DNA of 64,000 nt, from NCBI RefSeq assembly GCF_009901565.1, contig NZ_WXEW01000011.1, positions 1-64,000 on the forward strand, read 5' to 3'. The notes under the pieces were generated by a model. That model made no database searches. It was not told the DNA's origin and saw only the letters and a list, made by a program, of their open reading frames with translations. Of this stretch, positions 16,352 through 26,365 are shown piece by piece. The DNA is from Herbidospora solisilvae. GTDB lineage: Bacteria > Actinomycetota > Actinomycetes > Streptosporangiales > Streptosporangiaceae. The stretch's first letter is position 1, and each line of letters opens with the position of its first letter. The position numbers and the translations under genes are program-made.

Positions 16352-17261
16352 CACGCTCACCGAGCAGAAGCCCAAATCGGTCAAGCCGCCGAAGCAGAAG
16401 AAGCCGGCGAGCCTGTGGTCCGACGCGTGGTACGACCTGCGGCGGAGCAAGGTCTTCATCATCGCCGCCGTCATGATCGCCGTCCTCGTGGTCATGTCGA
16501 TCATTCCGGGTCTGTTCTCTTCGGTCAACGCATTTGATCCGACCACGTGCGACCTGACCAAGGCCCGCCAGGGCGTGAGCGCGGCCCACATCTTCGGCAC
16601 GGACAACCAGGGTTGCGACACCTACTCCCGGGTCATCTACGGCGCCCGGATCTCGATCATGGTAGGCGTCTTCTCCACGTTGGTGACCACGCTCATCGGC
16701 GGTCTGCTGGGCCTGCTGGCCGGGTTCTACGGCCGGTGGACCGACACGATCCTTTCCCGCGTCGCGGAGATCTTCTTCGCGATCCCCTCGACCCTGGGCG
16801 CGCTGCTGATCCTGGCCCTCGTCGGCCGTGAGAACGCGGGCATCTGGACCGTGGTGGTGGCCCTGTCGGTGCTCGCCTGGCCGATGGTGCTGCGCATCAT
16901 GCGGGCGGCGGTCATGTCGGCCAAGAGCCAGGACTACGTCCTCGCGGCGAGGGCGCTGGGCGCCGGTCCCGGCCGGCTCATGGGCCGGCACATCCTGCCG
17001 AACGCCCTGGCCCCGGTGATCGTCGTGGCCACCATGAACATGGGCGTCTTCATCGCCGCCGAGGCCGCGTTGTCGTTCCTCGGCGTCGGCATCCAGTCGC
17101 CCGACATCTCGTGGGGTCTGATGATCGCCGACGCGCGCAACCGGTTCCTCCAGGCGCCGGAGGCGCTGCTGTTCCCGGCCCTGTTCCTGAGCCTCACGGT
17201 GCTGGCGTTCGTCATGCTCGGCGACGCCGTCCGCGACGCTCTCGACCCGAAGCTTCGATAG
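16344..17261 (+). CDS. oppC: oligopeptide ABC transporter permease OppC
   Basis: A 305-aa permease. The ~35-residue charged N-terminus (KPKSVKPPKQKKPAS) precedes the OppC_N domain with WYDLRRSKVF and the first membrane helix. The EAA loop is DYVLAARALGAGPGRLMGRHILPN near residue 195, followed by EAALSFLGVGIQSPDISWG, the OppC/DppC hallmark. It pairs with OppB to form the channel. Confidence 0.95.
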   Translation: MSDTLTEQKPKSVKPPKQKKPASLWSDAWYDLRRSKVFIIAAVMIAVLVVMSIIPGLFSSVNAFDPTTCDLTKARQGVSAAHIFGTDNQGCDTYSRVIYGARISIMVGVFSTLVTTLIGGLLGLLAGFYGRWTDTILSRVAEIFFAIPSTLGALLILALVGRENAGIWTVVVALSVLAWPMVLRIMRAAVMSAKSQDYVLAARALGAGPGRLMGRHILPNALAPVIVVATMNMGVFIAAEAALSFLGVGIQSPDISWGLMIADARNRFLQAPEALLFPALFLSLTVLAFVMLGDAVRDALDPKLR

Positions 17262-17273
17262 GAGGGGTGACCA

Positions 17274-18303
17274 GTGAAGAACCCGTCCGTCGACACGCAC
17301 CTGCTTCCGGCCGACAGCGGCTCGATCGGCACCGAGCCGCTGCTCGCGGTCGACAACCTGCACGTGGAGTTCACCACGCGGCAGGGTGTGGCCCGCGCGG
17401 TCAACGGCGTGTCCTACGCGCTCAACGCCGGGGAGACCCTCGCGGTGCTGGGCGAGTCGGGCTCCGGCAAGTCGGTGACGGCCCAGGCGATCATGGGCAT
17501 CCTCGACATGCCGCCGGCGCGCATCCCCAAGGGTGAGATCCGCTTCCGGGGGACCGACCTCCTCCAGCTGTCGGAGGCCCAGCGCAGCCAGATCCGCGGC
17601 CAGCAGATCGCGATGATCTTCCAGGACGCCCTCTCGGCGCTCAACCCGGTGTTCACCGTGGGCTGGCAGATCGCCGAGATGTTCCGCGTCCACAAGGGCA
17701 TGTCGAAGAAGGCGGCCTACGCCAAGGCCGTCGAGCTGATGGACCGGGTCCGCATCCCGGCCGCCAAGCAGCGCGTCAACGACTACCCCCACCAGTTCTC
17801 CGGCGGCATGCGCCAGCGCATCATGATCGCGATGTCGATCGCGCTGGACCCCGATGTGCTCATCGCCGACGAGCCCACGACCGCCCTGGACGTCACCGTG
17901 CAGGCCCAGATCATGGAGCTGCTGGCCGAACTCCAGCGCGAGAGCAACATGGGCATGATCCTGATCACCCACGACCTCGGCGTCGTCGCCGACGTCGCGG
18001 ACAAGATCGCGGTCATGTACGGCGGCCGCATCGTCGAGAACGCCCCGGTGCACGACATCTACCGCAACGCCGCGCACCCGTACACGAAGGGCCTGCTCGA
18101 GTCGATCCCCCGGGTCGACATGAAGGGCCAGGAGCTGTACGCCATCAAGGGCCTGCCGCCCAACCTGCTCGACATGCCGACGGGTTGTGCCTTCCACCCC
18201 CGCTGCCCGTTCCGCCAGGACGACTGCGTGACCGACGTCCCGGCGCTGCACGAGATCAGCGGCACGCGCAGCAGCGCCTGCCACTATTGGAGGGAGGTCC
18301 TCG

Positions 18304-18320
<17 letters not shown>
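17274..18320 (+). CDS. oppD: oligopeptide ABC transporter ATP-binding protein OppD
   Basis: A 348-aa ATPase. Walker A is GESGSGKS (residues ~58-65), the Q-loop is IFQDALSALNPV, the signature is QFSGGMRQRIMIA, Walker B is VLIADEPTTALD, and the H-loop is ITHDLG. The C-terminal Oligo_HPY region has FHPRCPFRQDDC...ACHYW, a four-cysteine pattern that in homologues can hold a [4Fe-4S] cluster. GTG start with AGGAGGGG upstream. Its 3' end overlaps oppF by 17 bases. Confidence 0.95.
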
Positions 18321-19320
<1,000 letters not shown>

Positions 19321-19349
19321 CACGCGATTCGATTACGCGGAGTAATGGA

Positions 19350-19382
19350 AAGGCCCCCGCTGGATCCAGGCGGGGGCCTTTT
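19350..19382 (+). terminator. opp operon terminator
   Basis: AAGGCCCCCGC / GCGGGGGCCTT is an 11-bp stem with a TGGATCCAG loop and a TTTT run at its 3' side, 30 bases after the oppF stop. It may also serve the convergent secreted-protein gene. Confidence 0.9.
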
Positions 19383-19401
19383 CGCGAGTGGTGCGTGAGA
19401 A

Positions 19402-19719
19402 CTAGCGAACCGACACGGCGCTGACGGGCAGCAGGCCGGTGACGGTGCCGACGCCCGGGACGCTCGGGACCGAGGGCACCGGCAGGCCCTGGGTGGCGCC
19501 GCCGACGACCTGGCCGACCACGCCGGGCAGGCTCTTGACCAGGCCGCAGACCGGGGCGAGCAGGGTGGCCAGCACGGGGAGGCCGGTGAGGTACTCGGGC
19601 GACGACACGCACTGCGTGTTCACCAGGTTGGTGACGGGCGTGTCGGCGTGCGCCATGCTGGCGGGGGCGACGACGACGAGACCAGCGGCGGCCGAGGTGA
19701 CGACGATGCGGCGGATCAT
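19402..19719 (-). CDS. small secreted protein of unknown function, two cysteines
   Basis: A 105-aa protein. ATG 19719 has AGGGAG 8-10 bases upstream and opens a signal peptide (MIRRIVVTSAAAGLVVVAP, cleavage after AHA near residue 26). The mature part is hydrophobic, with two cysteines ~30 residues apart (TQCVSSPEYL and APVCGLVKSL), then a Gly/Pro/Val tail (GLPVPSVPSVPGVG). The two-cysteine, hydrophobic, Gly/Val-rich make-up superficially recalls chaplins, but I do not see the chaplin motif. Its style resembles the secreted protein at 10058-10492. No family is recognised. Confidence 0.72.
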   Translation of the reverse strand: MIRRIVVTSAAAGLVVVAPASMAHADTPVTNLVNTQCVSSPEYLTGLPVLATLLAPVCGLVKSLPGVVGQVVGGATQGLPVPSVPSVPGVGTVTGLLPVSAVSVR

Positions 19720-19857
19720 ATGTGTTTCTCCCTGAGGTATGTCCGGGCGGCTGAGCACGCGGATGACTACTCTGTGTAGTCAGAGATATGTCTACCCGGT
19801 CTTTCGTAAGGGGAGGACCCCCCATCCGGTCAGGGAGCGGCAAGGAAGCCGCAATGG

Positions 19858-20991
19858 TCAGGCGCGAAGCGCCACCCTCGCCACCAAGGCGGCGACAAGG
19901 AGCAACAGGGCAGACCAGATCAACGGCCCCAAACCGGTAGATTCCGCAGGGCCCGCGACGCTCGCCTGCCGGGGCCGCGCCGCCATCGCCGCCCGCCGGG
20001 GCGCCCCGGCCACCAGCAGGGCCCGCCGCGCGTTGGCCACCCGGTGCCCGTAGGCGTCGTCGCGCCGCCCCGCGTTGTGCCAGACCGCGCCCTGGAGGAT
20101 CGCCCGGCGGACGTCGGTCACGCCCATGCCCGGATGGCGGGCCTTCACGAGGGCGGCGATGCCCGCCACGAAGGCGGCGGCCGAACTCGTGCCGTCGGCG
20201 ACCACGTAGGAGCCGTGGCCGTCGGCGCTGACGACGCGGGTGCCGGGGGCGGTCACCGAGACGTAGCTCCGCCGGCTGGAGAAGGCCGCCGGGGCGAGCC
20301 TCTGGTCGACCGCGCCGACCGCGATCACCCCCGGATAGGCCGCCGGATAGGTGGGCCGGTCGGCGCCCGCGCCGTCGTTGCCGGCCGAGGCCACCAGGAC
20401 CACGCCCTTCGACAGGGCGTAGCGGACCGCCGCCGCCTCGTCGGGGCTGCCCTCGTAGCTGCCGTCGGCGCCGCCGAGAGACATGCTGACCACGTCGGCC
20501 CCGTGGTCGACGGCCCACCGGATGCCCTGGGCGACCGCGCCCCTGACCTGCCGCGCGACGCGGGGGTCGGCGCGGGCCGGGTCGTGGGTCTCCAGGGTCA
20601 CCCGGATCGACAGGACCGTCGCGCGGGGCGCCACCCCGACCACCCCGAGATCGCCGCCGGGGCCGTGGCCGCGCCCGGCGATCAGGCTCGCCATCGACGT
20701 GCCGTGATGGCCGACGTGGGTGGTCCCGGCCCCCGTCAGGTCGGGACCCTCGACGACCGCGCCGGCCAGGTCGGGGTGGCGGGCGTCGACGCCGGTGTCG
20801 AGGACGGCCACCGTGACGCCCTCGCCCCGGCTGAGCTCCCACGCGGCCGGTACGCCCATGACCTCCAACGGCCACTGCCGCTCCCGGGCCGCCGCCCCCG
20901 CGTCGTCGGCGAGCGCGGGCGGCACGACGACGAATCCGGAGAGCAGGCAGACCACGGCAAGCAGCACGAACGGCTTGGCCAGGAAGGTCAC
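19858..20991 (-). CDS. S8 family serine peptidase, mycosin-like, membrane-anchored
   Basis: A 377-aa subtilase. A signal peptide (to ADD near residue 29) is followed by the catalytic triad: Asp in VAVLDTGVDARHPDL (~residue 65), His in GHHGTSMASLIAG (~96), and Ser in GTSSAAAFVAGIAALV (~270). The oxyanion Asn is in VASAGNDGAG. The C-terminus has an Arg/Ala/Pro linker, then a single membrane helix (LIWSALLLLVAALVARVAL) that anchors it. This architecture is that of mycosins (MycP) tied to type VII secretion. No ecc/esx genes are in the window, so its client is unknown; it could act on surface proteins independently. Confidence 0.88.
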   Translation of the reverse strand: MTFLAKPFVLLAVVCLLSGFVVVPPALADDAGAAARERQWPLEVMGVPAAWELSRGEGVTVAVLDTGVDARHPDLAGAVVEGPDLTGAGTTHVGHHGTSMASLIAGRGHGPGGDLGVVGVAPRATVLSIRVTLETHDPARADPRVARQVRGAVAQGIRWAVDHGADVVSMSLGGADGSYEGSPDEAAAVRYALSKGVVLVASAGNDGAGADRPTYPAAYPGVIAVGAVDQRLAPAAFSSRRSYVSVTAPGTRVVSADGHGSYVVADGTSSAAAFVAGIAALVKARHPGMGVTDVRRAILQGAVWHNAGRRDDAYGHRVANARRALLVAGAPRRAAMAARPRQASVAGPAESTGLGPLIWSALLLLVAALVARVALRA

Positions 20992-21058
20992 GGCGGCCTA
21001 TTCTGGCACGCTCACGCCGCCGTATCTGACCTTTCCGTGAACATTCAAATACAGTGCG

Positions 21059-21883
21059 TTATGTCCGGGCGGGGGAGAGGCGTACGTGCGCACCCGGCGG
21101 CAGGCCCAGCCGCTGGGCGGCGTCGCCCGCGTTGACGGCGACGGCCACCAGGCCGGCCGAGTCGGTGAAGGCCACCAGGTCACCCGGCGGAACCGCGGCG
21201 AACGTGTCGCGGTAGGGGACGGCGAGCTGGCGGCGGCCGAGCCAGACAGCCAGGGTGTCGCCGTCGCGCACGCCGAGGAAGCCCAGGTCGGCCGCGGTGA
21301 TGGAGAGCTGGACGTTGCCGTGGCGGTCGACCGAGAGCACCTCGCCCTCGCACGCGCCGTCGCGCAGCCGCGAGGTCGGCTCGGGCAGCGTCACCAGCTC
21401 GCGCGGCGGGATGGCGGTGCCCAGCCCGGCCACCTCGCGGCCCGCCACCACGTGGGCGGCGACCGGGCAGAAGATGTCACGCCCGTGGAAGGTCCGGGAC
21501 ACCGGCTTGAGCCAGACGTCCTCGTTGGTCAGCTCGTAGGCCGCGGTCGCGCCGCCGACGGCGTGCACGGCCCACGAGAGCACCCCGTTGTCGGGCCCCA
21601 CGAACACCCGCCCGCCCGCCTCGATCGCGACCGCCCGGCGGGTGCTCGACCCCACCGACGGGTCGACCACCGCGATGTGCACCCCACGGGGCAGGTAGGG
21701 GATCGTCTGGGCGAGGATCGCGGCCCCGCGCCGCACGTCGCCCGCCGGGACGAGGTGGCCGACGTCGATGATCCGGGCCTCGGGGGCGATGCCGGCGATA
21801 ACGCCGTGACACGCGGCCACGAACCCGTCTTCGAGACCGTAGTCGGTCAGGAGAGTGATAACAGGCGTCACACCTGGTGACAT
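21059..21883 (-). CDS. S-adenosyl-L-methionine hydrolase (adenosine-forming), DUF62
   Basis: A 274-aa member of the DUF62 / SAM hydroxide adenosyltransferase family, related to fluorinase and chlorinase, which typically hydrolyses AdoMet to adenosine and methionine. Visible motifs are ITLLTDYGLEDGFV near the start (with the active Asp), VDPSVGSSTRRAVAIE, FVGPDNGVLSWA, TFHGRDIFCPVAA and SVDRHGNVQLSI. The ATG at 21883 follows GGGGAGG by 7 bases; earlier in-frame starts lie inside the divergent gene. It lacks the extra halogenase loop as far as I can judge. Its physiological role in actinomycetes is unsettled; AdoMet turnover fits the sequence. Confidence 0.88.
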   Translation of the reverse strand: MSPGVTPVITLLTDYGLEDGFVAACHGVIAGIAPEARIIDVGHLVPAGDVRRGAAILAQTIPYLPRGVHIAVVDPSVGSSTRRAVAIEAGGRVFVGPDNGVLSWAVHAVGGATAAYELTNEDVWLKPVSRTFHGRDIFCPVAAHVVAGREVAGLGTAIPPRELVTLPEPTSRLRDGACEGEVLSVDRHGNVQLSITAADLGFLGVRDGDTLAVWLGRRQLAVPYRDTFAAVPPGDLVAFTDSAGLVAVAVNAGDAAQRLGLPPGAHVRLSPART

Positions 21884-21902
21884 TACGTCGCCTCCCCGGA
21901 AA

Positions 21903-22166
21903 ATGGCGACAGTTAACATTGCCCGTGTGGACGGTCTCTCCCCTCAAGACAGGGACATCCTCGCGTTCGAGGCCGGCTGGTGGCGTCACCCGGGCGCGAA
22001 GGAGCAGGCGATCAAAGACACCTTCGGCATGTCCACCACCCGCTACTACCAGGTGCTCGCCGGCCTGATCGACCGCCCCGAGGCGCTGGCCGCCGATCCG
22101 GCGCTCGTCAACCGCCTGCGCGAACGCCGCGACGCCCGCCGCCGTGGACGTGGCCGGTCGGTCTGA
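21903..22166 (+). CDS. DUF3263 protein
   Basis: An 87-aa (or 79-aa) protein of the actinobacterial DUF3263 family: DGLSPQDRDILAFEAGWW, GAKEQAIKDTFGMSTTRYYQ and LIDRPEALAADP are the family core, which looks like a helix-turn-helix fold. ATG 21903 has no ribosome site. GTG 21927, directly before DGLS, lies 7 bases after a TAACAT -10-like box and could be a leaderless start. The basic tail (RRDARRRGRGRSV) suggests nucleic-acid contact. It diverges from the DUF62 gene, with only 19 bases between the annotated starts. Confidence 0.82.
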   Translation: MATVNIARVDGLSPQDRDILAFEAGWWRHPGAKEQAIKDTFGMSTTRYYQVLAGLIDRPEALAADPALVNRLRERRDARRRGRGRSV

Positions 22167-22227
22167 GTTCAGATCGCGTTAACCTGCGATTGACAGAGTG
22201 ACCGTCGCGCGACGAAAGGGGCGAAAC

Positions 22228-23058
22228 GTGGGGGACATGCCGGACGTCCGGACCGAGAGCGGCCGGGCCGGTCTTGAGGCGATGGTGAACGACCCGGGCG
22301 GCGCCGTCATCGGCCTCGACTTCGACGGCACCCTGTCCCCGATCGTCGCCGACCCCTCCGCCGCCTGGATCCACCCCGGCGCGCCCGCCGCGCTGATCCG
22401 GCTGGCCGAGGTGGTGCGCCGCATCGCGGTCGTCACCGGCCGCCCGCCCGGCACCGCGCTCGCCCTGGGCGACACCCCCGACGGCCCCGACCTGGTCGAG
22501 GTCCCCGGCCTGGTCATCCTCGGGCAGTACGGCATCGAGCGCTGGGAGGGCGGGGAGATCACCTCGCCGCCGCCGCCCGCCGGGCTGACGACGATCCGCG
22601 CCGAGCTGCCCGGTCTGCTGTCGGGCCACGAGGGCGTGACGATCGAGGACAAGGGGCGGGCGCTGGCCGTCCACACCCGGAGCTGCCCCGATCCCGACGC
22701 GGCGCTGGAGGCCCTTCGCGGGCCGCTCGCCGAGCTGGCCGCCGCCAACGGGCTGGTCGTCGAGCCCGGCCGCAAGGTGCTGGAGCTGCGCGGCCCCGGC
22801 GTCGACAAGGGCAAGGCGCTCAAGGAACTGCTCATCGCCGAGCGGGCCCGCTCGGTCATGTTCGTCGGCGACGACCTGGGCGACCTGGCCGCCTTCGAGG
22901 CGGTCGCCTCGGTGAACATCCCAGGGGTGCGGGTCTGCTCCGGCTCCGCCGAGGTGACCGCGCTGGCCGAACAGGCCGACGTCGTGGTCGACGGGCCCGA
23001 CGGCGTCGTGGCGTTCCTCGAACAGCTTCTCAAGTCGATCGCAAGCCGCGAGCAGTAG
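22228..23058 (+). CDS. otsB: trehalose-6-phosphate phosphatase
   Basis: A 276-aa HAD-superfamily OtsB. Motif I is GLDFDGTLSPIV (residues ~27-38), motif II is AVVTGRP, and motif IV is FVGDDLGDLAAFEAV. The cap domain between motifs II and III carries GQYGIERWEGG. It dephosphorylates trehalose-6-phosphate to trehalose, completing the OtsA-OtsB route; otsA lies 1.8 kb away on the other strand. GTG 22228 is chosen over the GTG at 22198 because AAAGGGG is 6 bases upstream. Confidence 0.93.
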   Translation: MGDMPDVRTESGRAGLEAMVNDPGGAVIGLDFDGTLSPIVADPSAAWIHPGAPAALIRLAEVVRRIAVVTGRPPGTALALGDTPDGPDLVEVPGLVILGQYGIERWEGGEITSPPPPAGLTTIRAELPGLLSGHEGVTIEDKGRALAVHTRSCPDPDAALEALRGPLAELAAANGLVVEPGRKVLELRGPGVDKGKALKELLIAERARSVMFVGDDLGDLAAFEAVASVNIPGVRVCSGSAEVTALAEQADVVVDGPDGVVAFLEQLLKSIASREQ

Positions 23059-23068
23059 CGTCGGCGCC

Positions 23069-23665
23069 ATGATCTCCAGAACCCTGGCGGCGGCCGCCGC
23101 CGGCCTGATCCTGGCGGCTCTCGTCCCCTCCCCGGCCGCCGCCGCTCCCGGCACCAAGTCGGTCCACCTGCGCAACGGCCTCACCGTCAAGATCCCGGCG
23201 ACCTGGAAGGTCTACAAGGTCGCCAAGGACTACACGCGCGTGGTCACCGGCTCGTGCCCGACCGCGGGCACCAGGAACTTCGGCTACCGCGACTCCGGCT
23301 GCCGCAGCTTCTGGGTGTTCGGCCCGGCCGCGATCAGGGTCGGCCACGAGACCTTCAACGCCTACGAGCCGAGCCGCCCCTACAGCCCGGCGACCGACGT
23401 CGGCCCCTGCGTCTACGACAAGAAGTTGTGGATGGGCTCGTTCAAGACCAAGCCCGCCGTCAAGGGCTACCGGCTCGTCGGCGCCGGCCACAACGCCCAC
23501 TACCGCGAGTGGAAGGGCAGCTGCATGTACGGGCCGCCCAAGTACGACTACGCGGGCGGCTTCACCCAGCGGGAGTGGTACCTGCCGACGTCCAAGATCC
23601 TGATCGTCGACCAGTGGAAGACGCCGGGCCTGGCGACCATCCTCAGAACGTCGACCTGGAACTGA
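23069..23665 (+). CDS. secreted protein of unknown function
   Basis: A 198-aa protein with a signal peptide (MISRTLAAAAAGLILAALV...AAAAPG, cleavage near residue 26) and a mature domain of ~170 residues. The mature part begins VHLRNGLTVKIPATWKVY, like the start of small secreted beta proteins that follow a 'NGxTVxxPxxW' pattern. Four cysteines (SCPTAG, GCRSFW, PCVYD, SCMYG) could form two disulfides. It starts 10 bases after otsB with GTAGCGTCGG upstream, so it may be co-transcribed. Its last 23 bases overlap the convergent MFS gene. No function is recognised. Confidence 0.75.
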   Translation: MISRTLAAAAAGLILAALVPSPAAAAPGTKSVHLRNGLTVKIPATWKVYKVAKDYTRVVTGSCPTAGTRNFGYRDSGCRSFWVFGPAAIRVGHETFNAYEPSRPYSPATDVGPCVYDKKLWMGSFKTKPAVKGYRLVGAGHNAHYREWKGSCMYGPPKYDYAGGFTQREWYLPTSKILIVDQWKTPGLATILRTSTWN

Positions 23666-24803
23666 GCAGGCCGCCGGCCGCGAGGCCGAGCAGCGCGGGG
23701 GCCAGCAGGAACGCCGCGTGGGTGCCGAAGGCGTCGCCGAGCGCGCCGAGCACGAACGGCCCGGTGCCCGAGCCCACCCCCGCCCACACCGACGCGATCC
23801 CGCTGGCCTGGTCGGGCCGGCCGCCCGAGGTCTCGATCATCCGGGTCAGGCCCAGCGGGAACAGCATGCCGATCCCGGCGCCGCTGATCGCCAGGCCCAC
23901 GTAGCCGACGGCCACGACGGTCGTCGACCAGAAGATGGCCCAGCCGGCCAGCGAGACGGCCATGGTGCCGAGGAACACCTGCCAGACCGGGTAGCGCAGG
24001 GTGAGGGCGGCGCCGCCGAAGCGTCCGGCGGCGATGCCGCAGAGCATGGCGGTCAGGCCGGTGGCCGCCTCGGCCAGGGTCAGGCCGGTCCGCTGGGAGA
24101 ACAACTCGGCGGCGAAGAGGTTGAAGGTGAACTCGACGGCCACACAGCAGAGCAGCACCGCGCCGGCGAAGTGGAAACGCCAGCTGAAGGGCTTGTTCGT
24201 CCGGGCCGCCGCGTGCTCGGCCGGGGCCTCGGGGAACCAGTTGCGGCCCATCGTGAACGCGAGCACGGCGGTGAGCACGACCGGGATGAACATGGCCGCC
24301 CGCCAGCCGAGCACCGACTGGGCCAGCAGGCTGAACGCGTAGGTCGCCGGGATGCCCGCGAGCACGCCGACCGCGTTGGCCTCGCTGATCGACGCCGCTC
24401 CGGCCGGGCCGTGGTGGTCGCTGAGGGCGGCCATGGAGACGTACAGGGCGATGGCGGCGAAGCCGCTGGCGATGGTGTAGCCGGCCAGGGTGAACGGCAG
24501 CGTCTGGCCGAAGCCCACCAGGACCATGCCGGCGTTCATGCCGCCGATCCCGATCCAGACGGCGGCACGACGGCCGTGGCGGCGGGTCAGCCAGGGCAGC
24601 GCCAGGCCGGTGAGGATGCTGCCGACGGCCATGCCGGTGCCGTGGAGCCCGGCGACCGCCTGCGTGACGCCGAGTTCGGCGCGGAGCGTGGGAAGCGCGG
24701 AGGAGAGGCCGTAGAGGTAGGTGGAGAAGGTCGCCAGCATCAGGTAGACGAACCAGGTGGGCCGGTCCCTCGTGAACGTGATCGCAGGCGTGGACACCGG
24801 CAT
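23643..24803 (-). CDS. MFS transporter
   Basis: A 386-aa major facilitator with 12 predicted membrane helices. The first loop carries the family A-motif (LALPWLTRRHGRRAAVWIG, about residues 68-86), and the second half repeats a similar helix pattern. Sequence is closest in style to the CynX/sugar-MFS group, but the substrate cannot be assigned. It lies downstream of nothing on its strand except otsA 41 bases upstream, so it may follow otsA in one transcript. Its 3' end overlaps the secreted-protein gene by 23 bases. Confidence 0.82.
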   Translation of the reverse strand: MPVSTPAITFTRDRPTWFVYLMLATFSTYLYGLSSALPTLRAELGVTQAVAGLHGTGMAVGSILTGLALPWLTRRHGRRAAVWIGIGGMNAGMVLVGFGQTLPFTLAGYTIASGFAAIALYVSMAALSDHHGPAGAASISEANAVGVLAGIPATYAFSLLAQSVLGWRAAMFIPVVLTAVLAFTMGRNWFPEAPAEHAAARTNKPFSWRFHFAGAVLLCCVAVEFTFNLFAAELFSQRTGLTLAEAATGLTAMLCGIAAGRFGGAALTLRYPVWQVFLGTMAVSLAGWAIFWSTTVVAVGYVGLAISGAGIGMLFPLGLTRMIETSGGRPDQASGIASVWAGVGSGTGPFVLGALGDAFGTHAAFLLAPALLGLAAGGLLSSRSTF

Positions 24804-24844
24804 TTCCCCCGATATAGATCGTTATATGGGGAAACCGTACAACG

Positions 24845-26269
24845 TCACGTGAGGGCGGCCAACTGGTCGGCGAACCAGCGCTCCGGAGGCAGCGCGGTGG
24901 CCGCCCGGCGCAGGCGCGTGCAGCGTTCGACCCGTTCCTTGTCGGGCATGACCAGGCCTTCGTGCAGGGCGGCGGCGGTGCCCGAGACGTCGTAGGGGTT
25001 GACCAGCAGAGAGTCGGCGCCGAGTTCGGCCGCCGCGCCCGCCTCGCGCGAGAGCACCAGCACGCAGCGCGGCGACAGGATCGGGCCCTCTTTGGCGACC
25101 AGGTTCATGCCGTCGCGGATCGGGTTCACCAGCAGCACGTCGGCCATGCGGTAGGCGGCCAGCGAGCGCGGATAGTCGTCCTGCATGTTGAGGATCAGGG
25201 GATCCCAGTCGTCGGTGGCGTACTCGTCTTCGATCTCCTTGGCGCAGCGCTGCACGGCCGCGGTGTACTCGCGGTATTCGGGCAGGTCGTGGCGCGAGGG
25301 ATAGGCGAAGGCAAGGTGGACGACCTTGCCGTGCCACTCGGGATGCTCGGCCAGGAACTCGCGGTAGGCGAGCATGCCGCGGACGATGTTCTTGGACAAC
25401 TCGGTGCGGTCGATGCGCACGATCAGCCGCCGGTCGCCCACCTGCTCCTTTATCGCCAGCATGTGCGACTCGACGTCGGGCTCGAAGGCGCGGGCCACCA
25501 GCGCGTCGCCGTCGACGCCCAGGGCGTGCACCCCGATCCGGGTGAGGCGGCCCTCGAACTCCACCGTCTTGGCGGCCCGGTCGACCCGGGCGTCGAGCAC
25601 CGCCTCGCAGCAGTCCATGAACGCCGCCGCCCACCGCTCGGTGAGGAACCCGGCGTGGTCGGCGCCCAGGACGCCCTGGAGGATCTCGGCCGCGATGCCG
25701 TCGGGCAGCAGCGAGAAGTACTCGGGCGGCGCCCACGGCGTGTGGGAGAAGTGGGCCACCCGCAGGTCGGGCCGGTCGACGCGGAGCATCGCCGGGGCCA
25801 GCGTCAGGTGGTAGTCCTGGATCATCACCTTCGCGCCGTGGGCCGCCTCTTCGGCCAGGGCCAGCGCGAACGCGCCGTTGTACTCGCGGTAGGACTCCCA
25901 CTCGCGGTGGAACCGGGTGTCGAAGGTGGGCGCGAACGGGGTGTTGTAGAGCAGGTGGCCCACGAACCACAGGGTGGAGTTGGCGACCGCGTTGTAGGCC
26001 CGGTGGAAGACGGCCGGGGGGATGTCGAGCATGCGTACCGGACCGGTGTCGTAACCGGCGCGGTCGATGCGGCCCTCGGGGGCGAGCCGGACCGCGCTGC
26101 GGTCGCCGTCGGTGAGCGCGGCGCAGACCCACAGATGGTCGTCGCCCCGGGCGACCTCTGACAATCCGGACACCAGCCCGCCGCCGCCTCTCCGCATCGT
26201 CAGCGCGCCGTCATCCGAGAGGATGAACGAGACGGGCCCGCGGTTGGAGGCGATCAGCGTTGAACTCAC
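24845..26269 (-). CDS. otsA: trehalose-6-phosphate synthase
   Basis: A 474-aa GT20 glycosyltransferase forming trehalose-6-phosphate from a nucleotide-glucose and glucose-6-phosphate. Motifs are LIASNRGPVSF at the N-terminus, RRGGGGLVSGL (the sugar-phosphate loop), VMIQDYHLTLAPAML, FSHTPWAPPEYFSLLP, RIDRTELSKNIVRGM (nucleotide-sugar Arg/Lys), and NPIRDGMNLVAKE. GTG 26269 has GGGGTG 8-9 bases upstream; a GTG three codons earlier is possible. Trehalose protects against osmotic and desiccation stress and accumulates in actinomycete spores. Confidence 0.93.
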   Translation of the reverse strand: MSSTLIASNRGPVSFILSDDGALTMRRGGGGLVSGLSEVARGDDHLWVCAALTDGDRSAVRLAPEGRIDRAGYDTGPVRMLDIPPAVFHRAYNAVANSTLWFVGHLLYNTPFAPTFDTRFHREWESYREYNGAFALALAEEAAHGAKVMIQDYHLTLAPAMLRVDRPDLRVAHFSHTPWAPPEYFSLLPDGIAAEILQGVLGADHAGFLTERWAAAFMDCCEAVLDARVDRAAKTVEFEGRLTRIGVHALGVDGDALVARAFEPDVESHMLAIKEQVGDRRLIVRIDRTELSKNIVRGMLAYREFLAEHPEWHGKVVHLAFAYPSRHDLPEYREYTAAVQRCAKEIEDEYATDDWDPLILNMQDDYPRSLAAYRMADVLLVNPIRDGMNLVAKEGPILSPRCVLVLSREAGAAAELGADSLLVNPYDVSGTAAALHEGLVMPDKERVERCTRLRRAATALPPERWFADQLAALT

Positions 26270-26365
26270 GGTGGGCACACCCCAGATGGCCGGAGGACTA
26301 AGAAAAGATGTCGTCGGCAATAGGATGTCAGGAAACCCCCGGCCGCCGAAGAATCGGGGCAGTCA